Below the pieces are notes generated by a model. That model saw only the letters and a program-made list of their open reading frames with translations. It had not been told where the DNA came from and ran no database searches. From the NCBI GenBank assembly GCA_020718525.1, contig DYRX01000166.1, positions 1 through 9,391 of the forward strand: 9,391 nucleotides of DNA, written 5' to 3'. The translations under genes were made by a program, and so were the position numbers. This document shows positions 6,388-9,391 of the stretch, one piece after another; position 1 is the first letter of the stretch; each line of letters starts with the position of its first letter. The stretch comes from Victivallis vadensis. GTDB lineage: Bacteria; Verrucomicrobiota; Lentisphaeria; Victivallales; GWF2-50-93.

Positions 6388-8113
6388 TGGCACGCTCCTT
6401 CATTTTGGCGTCGAGGCGCGTCTCGAGCGCCTTGAATTCGTCTGACATGAATTTTTTATAGTTCCAGTCAACAAAGATCTGCCTGAGCTCCTGGAAGAAT
6501 TTGCGGGCCTCGTCCTTGGTCTGAAACTTGTACTGCGCCCTGGCAAGGCTTATGACTTTTGCAAAGGCGTAGTTCTGGCGCTCCCTGCTGGTCGCTCCGT
6601 CAACTTCGTCGAATGTGTTCTGCTGAAGATAGACAGAGTCGAGAAATTCGCTTTTGAGGAAGGTCTGGAAATCGTCAATGCTGGTTCCCTCTTCTCCGAT
6701 GACCTTCATCATCTGGTTGACCTCGCTCCCTCTCCGCATGAGCGACTGCGCGAAGGAAAGCTCCTTTTTGTCAACAATGCTGGGATACTTGCTCCAACTG
6801 TCGAGCGGATGTATCGCAGGGAATCTGCGGGCGTTCGCCCTGTCGCGGGAAAGACCCAGAAAGGCGCCCACAACCTTGAGTGTCGCCTGCGTGACAGGCT
6901 CCTCGAAGTTTCCACCGGCAGGACTTACTGCACCGCCTATTGTCACGGATCCGAAGCCGCCGTCATTGAGGCGGACAATCCCCGCCCTCTCATAGAATCC
7001 GGCGATCAGCGACTCAAGATAGGCTGGAAACGCCTCCTCTCCGGGGATCTCTTCCAGGCGTCCGGACATTTCTCTGAGCGCCTGCGCCCATCTTGATGTC
7101 GAATCCGCGAGGAGAAGGCAGTTCAGCCCCATCTGTCTGTAATATTCCGCGAGAGTTACCGCGGTGTAGACGGACGCTTCCCTGGCGGCGACAGGCATCG
7201 AGCTGGTGTTGCATATGATTATGGATCTCTCCATGAGTGTTCTGCCAGTCTTGGGATCCTCCAGATGCGGGAACTCCCTGAGTATCTCGACGACTTCCCC
7301 GGCTCTCTCACCGCATGCGGCGACAATCACGACATCGGCCTCGGCATATCGGCTCAGCGCATGCTGAAGAACTGTCTTGCCTGCGCCGAAAGGTCCCGGC
7401 GTGCAAAAAGTCCCGCCAGTCGCCACTGGAAAAAATGTGTCAATGATTCTCTGCTGTGTGATCAGAGGCTCCTGGGGAAGGATTTTCTCCTTGTAGTTTT
7501 TGATAGGAATTTTCACCGGCCATTCCTGCACCATTCCGAGCTCTTTGCGGACACCCTTCCCGCTTTCAACTTTTGCGACAGTCGCGTCAAGCCTCATTTT
7601 TCCGGGCTTTGCGATTTCGGAGACAGTCCAGGTTCCCGCCATGGAGAATGGAAGCATGATCCTGTGCTTGAAAATGCCTTCAGGGACAGTGCCGATCAAA
7701 TCGCCGGGAGAAAGCTTGTCTCCGACTTTGGCGACTGGTGTGAAATCCCATTCGGACGCGGAATCGAGAGCGTCCATGTAAACACCTCTCTCAAGGAAGA
7801 ATCCCGAAGATTCCGCAAGCTTGTTGAGAGGATTCTGCAGTCCGTCAAAGACCTGGCCGAGAAGACCTGGCCCCAGCTTGACGCTAAGAAGATTGTCGGT
7901 GAACTCGATCGCGTCGCCGACCTTGAGCCCCTTCGTGTCCTCGAAGACCTGCAAATCGGCACGCTTTCCACGAACTCGTATGACCTCGGATTTGAGCCGC
8001 TTGCCACCCGTGACCGCGTATGCGACTTCATTCTGGGTGACGAAGGTGTCGAACTCGACATTTATCATGTTTCCGTTCACCCCGCATATTCTGCCCTTGT
8101 TGCTGTCAAGCAT
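6380..8113 (-). CDS. atpA: V-type ATPase catalytic subunit A
   Basis: Subunit A hydrolyses or makes ATP in the cytosolic head of the rotary ATPase. The product is 577 residues. An N-terminal barrel (about 5-75) is followed by the non-homologous insert that marks A/V-type A subunits (about 110-200, with PFSMAGTW at 155-162). The Walker A motif GPFGAGKT is at 240-247 with K246. ACGERAGE supplies the catalytic glutamate E269. Walker B plus SRW is LLLADSTSRWAQALRE (333-348, D337). SPAGGNFEEPVTQ (397-409) and GLSRDRANARRFPAIHPLDSWSKYP follow, and a helical C-terminal domain ends the protein. All catalytic residues are present. The ATG at 8113 has GGAAGGAT upstream in the 28-base gap after the DUF2764 gene. 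GAGKT, rather than archaeal GSGKT, is the form I recall from chlamydiae. It overlaps atpB by eight bases. Confidence 0.97.
   Translation of the reverse strand: MLDSNKGRICGVNGNMINVEFDTFVTQNEVAYAVTGGKRLKSEVIRVRGKRADLQVFEDTKGLKVGDAIEFTDNLLSVKLGPGLLGQVFDGLQNPLNKLAESSGFFLERGVYMDALDSASEWDFTPVAKVGDKLSPGDLIGTVPEGIFKHRIMLPFSMAGTWTVSEIAKPGKMRLDATVAKVESGKGVRKELGMVQEWPVKIPIKNYKEKILPQEPLITQQRIIDTFFPVATGGTFCTPGPFGAGKTVLQHALSRYAEADVVIVAACGERAGEVVEILREFPHLEDPKTGRTLMERSIIICNTSSMPVAAREASVYTAVTLAEYYRQMGLNCLLLADSTSRWAQALREMSGRLEEIPGEEAFPAYLESLIAGFYERAGIVRLNDGGFGSVTIGGAVSPAGGNFEEPVTQATLKVVGAFLGLSRDRANARRFPAIHPLDSWSKYPSIVDKKELSFAQSLMRRGSEVNQMMKVIGEEGTSIDDFQTFLKSEFLDSVYLQQNTFDEVDGATSRERQNYAFAKVISLARAQYKFQTKDEARKFFQELRQIFVDWNYKKFMSDEFKALETRLDAKMKERANA
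6395..6400 (-). promoter_or_regulatory. Ribosome binding site that fixes the atpB start
   Basis: AAGGAG on the minus strand lies inside the 3' end of atpA, seven bases before the ATG at 6387 and only one base before the GTG at 6393. The spacing decides for the ATG. It also implies that ribosomes reload within the atpA tail. Confidence 0.7.
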
Positions 8114-8141
8114 TTTTTATGTATCCTTCCGTAGTGTGTTT

Positions 8142-8720
8142 CTAAGAAAGCAATTCAGCGGGACTTTCCGCACCAGCTCCCTCTTTGAAGACGGCGTCGA
8201 GAATTTTCTCAAGGGATTCTCCGCCGCTCTCGCGAGTTCTGGAGCTCCATTTTTCAAGCATGAGCAGTTTCAGCCGGTAGGAGAAGATTCTTGGAAACGA
8301 GAACAATCCTTTGGACTCAATCTCGTCAAGCCGCCTCCATCTCGCGGCGTCAAGCTCCTTTTCTCTTGCAAGAGGATCGTCAAGAGAAAACGCCTCCTGG
8401 ACAATCTTGTCAATCTCTGAAAAAAAGTCGCCTTCGCGTCTCAAAAAACTCTGAGGGTCAGATTTGAACTGCGCCCGGCGCAGGGTTGCTATTTTGTTTC
8501 GAAGGGCAGTTTCCCAGTTGTTCCACGCAACGAGGGAGCCGTGCGCGGCTGGACTGCAGTCTGGCCGAGGTTCCAGAGACGCTTCCGACAAAGTCCTCAT
8601 TTCTGTTGGAGAAAGCCAGGCGGAGCAATGCGAAAGGAATCGCTCGGAAGAGAGCGGCGGTGCCTCTCCGAAGCGAAGCGTCGGCACTGAACTTAGAATG
8701 TAGCAATAAGATGTTTTCAC
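8142..8720 (-). CDS. DUF2764-type V-ATPase operon protein
   Basis: The 192-residue product lies between atpE and atpA, exactly where Chlamydiae, Treponema and Borrelia carry a DUF2764 gene. The N-terminus SYCYILSSVPTLRFGEAPPLSSERFLSHC (4-32) fits the family pattern of an aromatic-rich strand, S-S-x-P and a short acidic linker before the first helix. ETALRNKIATLRRAQ (70-84) and RWRRLDEIESKGLFSFPRIFSYRL (128-150) with KLLMLEKW (151-158) are further matches. The protein is mostly helical, without signal peptide or membrane segment, so it probably works in the cytosol at the membrane face. Its exact role is not established to my knowledge. Since no C or F gene is seen, it may replace a rotor-neck or stalk subunit; that is inference. 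The start is GTG at 8720, chosen because it gives the family N-terminus; the ribosome site is weak (CAGGG). An in-frame stop at 8757 limits any extension. Confidence 0.8.
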   Translation of the reverse strand: MKTSYCYILSSVPTLRFGEAPPLSSERFLSHCSAWLSPTEMRTLSEASLEPRPDCSPAAHGSLVAWNNWETALRNKIATLRRAQFKSDPQSFLRREGDFFSEIDKIVQEAFSLDDPLAREKELDAARWRRLDEIESKGLFSFPRIFSYRLKLLMLEKWSSRTRESGGESLEKILDAVFKEGAGAESPAELLS

Positions 8721-8765
8721 AAGTTCAAACCCTGAAAGAATAAGCGTCCGGCCGGCTTAGCACAA

Positions 8766-8785
8766 AGCTTGCGCCAGGCCAAGCT
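8766..8785 (-). promoter_or_regulatory. Intercistronic hairpin after atpE
   Basis: On the minus strand AGCTTG and CAAGCT pair perfectly over six bases around an eight-base loop, beginning at the last base of the atpE stop codon. The same 64-base gap has an 8-base palindrome CCGGCCGG at 8748-8755, inside a TAAGC/GCTTA repeat (8741-8759). These may stabilise the atpE message or mark a processing point. No T run follows, so it is not a normal terminator. The pairing is seen; the role is a guess. Confidence 0.35.
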
Positions 8786-9391
8786 CAGCCCCCTTTTTGC
8801 TCTTTTAATATCGCGACAAGCTTCGGACTAAGATACGAACAGATCAGATCGGCGATCGCGTCGTCACTGAAATCAAGGAAAACGTCGTCTCCCTTGAAGC
8901 CTATCTTTATTCCGGCATTTATGTCTGATGCCAGGGAAAATTCGGGCTTCACCTTTATGTCGGCGGCAAGAGACGCCATCAGTGAGGAGCGCATGGTCTC
9001 CAAATCCTTCGCCGAGAGAAGAGCCTCGACACCGTCGGGAGTCCTGCCGGACGAAATGTATGCTGTCACCATCTGCCTGATTATGCCGGACATGAGCTCC
9101 GCCGTCATTGCAGTACCTACAGATTCCTTCAGAATTCTGCGCAGTCTTTCTAGAAGCTCTGTCTTGAGGCTTATCAGTATGTCGCGGAGTGCCTGGCGCA
9201 TCGCCGCCTCTGATTTCTGCAGTTCGGCATCCGCCTCCGCCTTGGCCTTTTTAACTATATCTTCAGCCTGCTGTTTGGCTTGGGCCAAAAGGGCGTCAGA
9301 TTCTTTCTTCGCGCTGGAAACGACAGCCTCGCGCTCCTTCGCGATCTTGTCCAGCGCGTCCTTCTGTATCCTGTCAAGAAGTCCCTGTAAT
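8785..9391 (-). CDS. atpE: V-type ATPase subunit E (peripheral stalk), 5' end cut off
   Basis: Subunit E forms the outer stalk that holds the A3B3 head still against subunit I. The open frame runs off the right edge. 201 residues are visible, beginning LQGLLDRIQKDALDKIAKER, and probably only a handful of N-terminal residues are missing. The first half (to about visible residue 95) is a charged, alanine-rich coiled coil with KKES, AKQQAEDIVKKAKAEADAEL and SEAAMRQALRD stretches. The second half is a small globular domain ending in VFLDFSDDAIADLICSYLSPKL, close in pattern to the chlamydial and spirochaetal AtpE C-terminus (WVLDMS...LLDLLTKFL as I recall it). A TTG at 9288 could be taken for a start, but the coiled coil clearly continues upstream of it. 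It is the first gene of the operon in this window; its promoter must lie beyond the right edge. Confidence 0.88.
   Translation of the reverse strand, partial: LQGLLDRIQKDALDKIAKEREAVVSSAKKESDALLAQAKQQAEDIVKKAKAEADAELQKSEAAMRQALRDILISLKTELLERLRRILKESVGTAMTAELMSGIIRQMVTAYISSGRTPDGVEALLSAKDLETMRSSLMASLAADIKVKPEFSLASDINAGIKIGFKGDDVFLDFSDDAIADLICSYLSPKLVAILKEQKGG

Noticed and set aside
5815..6435. A 206-codon plus-strand open frame opposite atpB and the end of atpA
   Set aside because: It is antisense to well-supported genes, its composition looks like a reverse-complement shadow, and it matches no family known to me.
7265..8134. A 289-codon open frame on the plus strand opposite atpA
   Set aside because: It lies fully antisense to a clear catalytic subunit and has no recognisable domain or good ribosome site. 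Long antisense frames are common opposite conserved, codon-biased genes.
9286..9288. TTG as the start of atpE
   Set aside because: The frame stays open to the window edge, and the upstream residues continue the alanine- and lysine-rich coiled coil expected of subunit E.

Overview
All eight genes in this window lie on the minus strand, so the biology reads from right to left. The first seven form one operon for a bacterial V/A-type (rotary, vacuolar-like) ATPase, in the order atpE (partial, cut by the right edge), a DUF2764-type accessory gene, atpA, atpB, atpD, atpI, atpK. Next come folE (GTP cyclohydrolase I) and a class I SAM-dependent methyltransferase with an N-terminal four-cysteine zinc domain. 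The last 279 bases at the left edge are non-coding as far as I can tell and hold a strong hairpin just after the methyltransferase stop.

The order E - DUF2764 - A - B - D - I - K, with no separate C, F or G/H gene among them, is the layout I know from Chlamydiae and spirochaetes (Treponema, Borrelia) and from some Lentisphaerae, Verrucomicrobia and Bacteroidetes. The AtpA, AtpB and AtpD sequences resemble the chlamydial forms as I remember them. The best guess is a PVC-group bacterium (Lentisphaerae-like) or a spirochaete, with roughly balanced base composition. Genus cannot be fixed by eye.

Within the operon, A3B3 makes the catalytic head. D is the central shaft and E the peripheral stalk. 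I is the membrane stator with the ion half-channels, and K is the duplicated-hairpin proteolipid of the rotor ring. The DUF2764 product probably fills a structural role that C or F plays elsewhere. AtpK keeps its carboxylate only in the second hairpin, and it has polar side chains at the positions of the Enterococcus hirae Na+ site. This points to an ATP-driven pump that may use sodium.

Genes are tightly packed. atpA and atpB overlap by 8 bases, atpD and atpI share ATGA, and other gaps run from 21 to 78 bases. Two of the longer gaps carry hairpins placed at a stop codon (after atpE and after atpB), which may tune subunit ratios. Ribosome-binding sites move three starts inward from the longest open frames: folE to 2037, the methyltransferase to 1440 and atpB to 6387. 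I see no CRISPR, mobile element, tRNA, rRNA or clearly new system. The most interesting points are the DUF2764 subunit, the intercistronic hairpins, and the attachment of folE to the ATPase operon.
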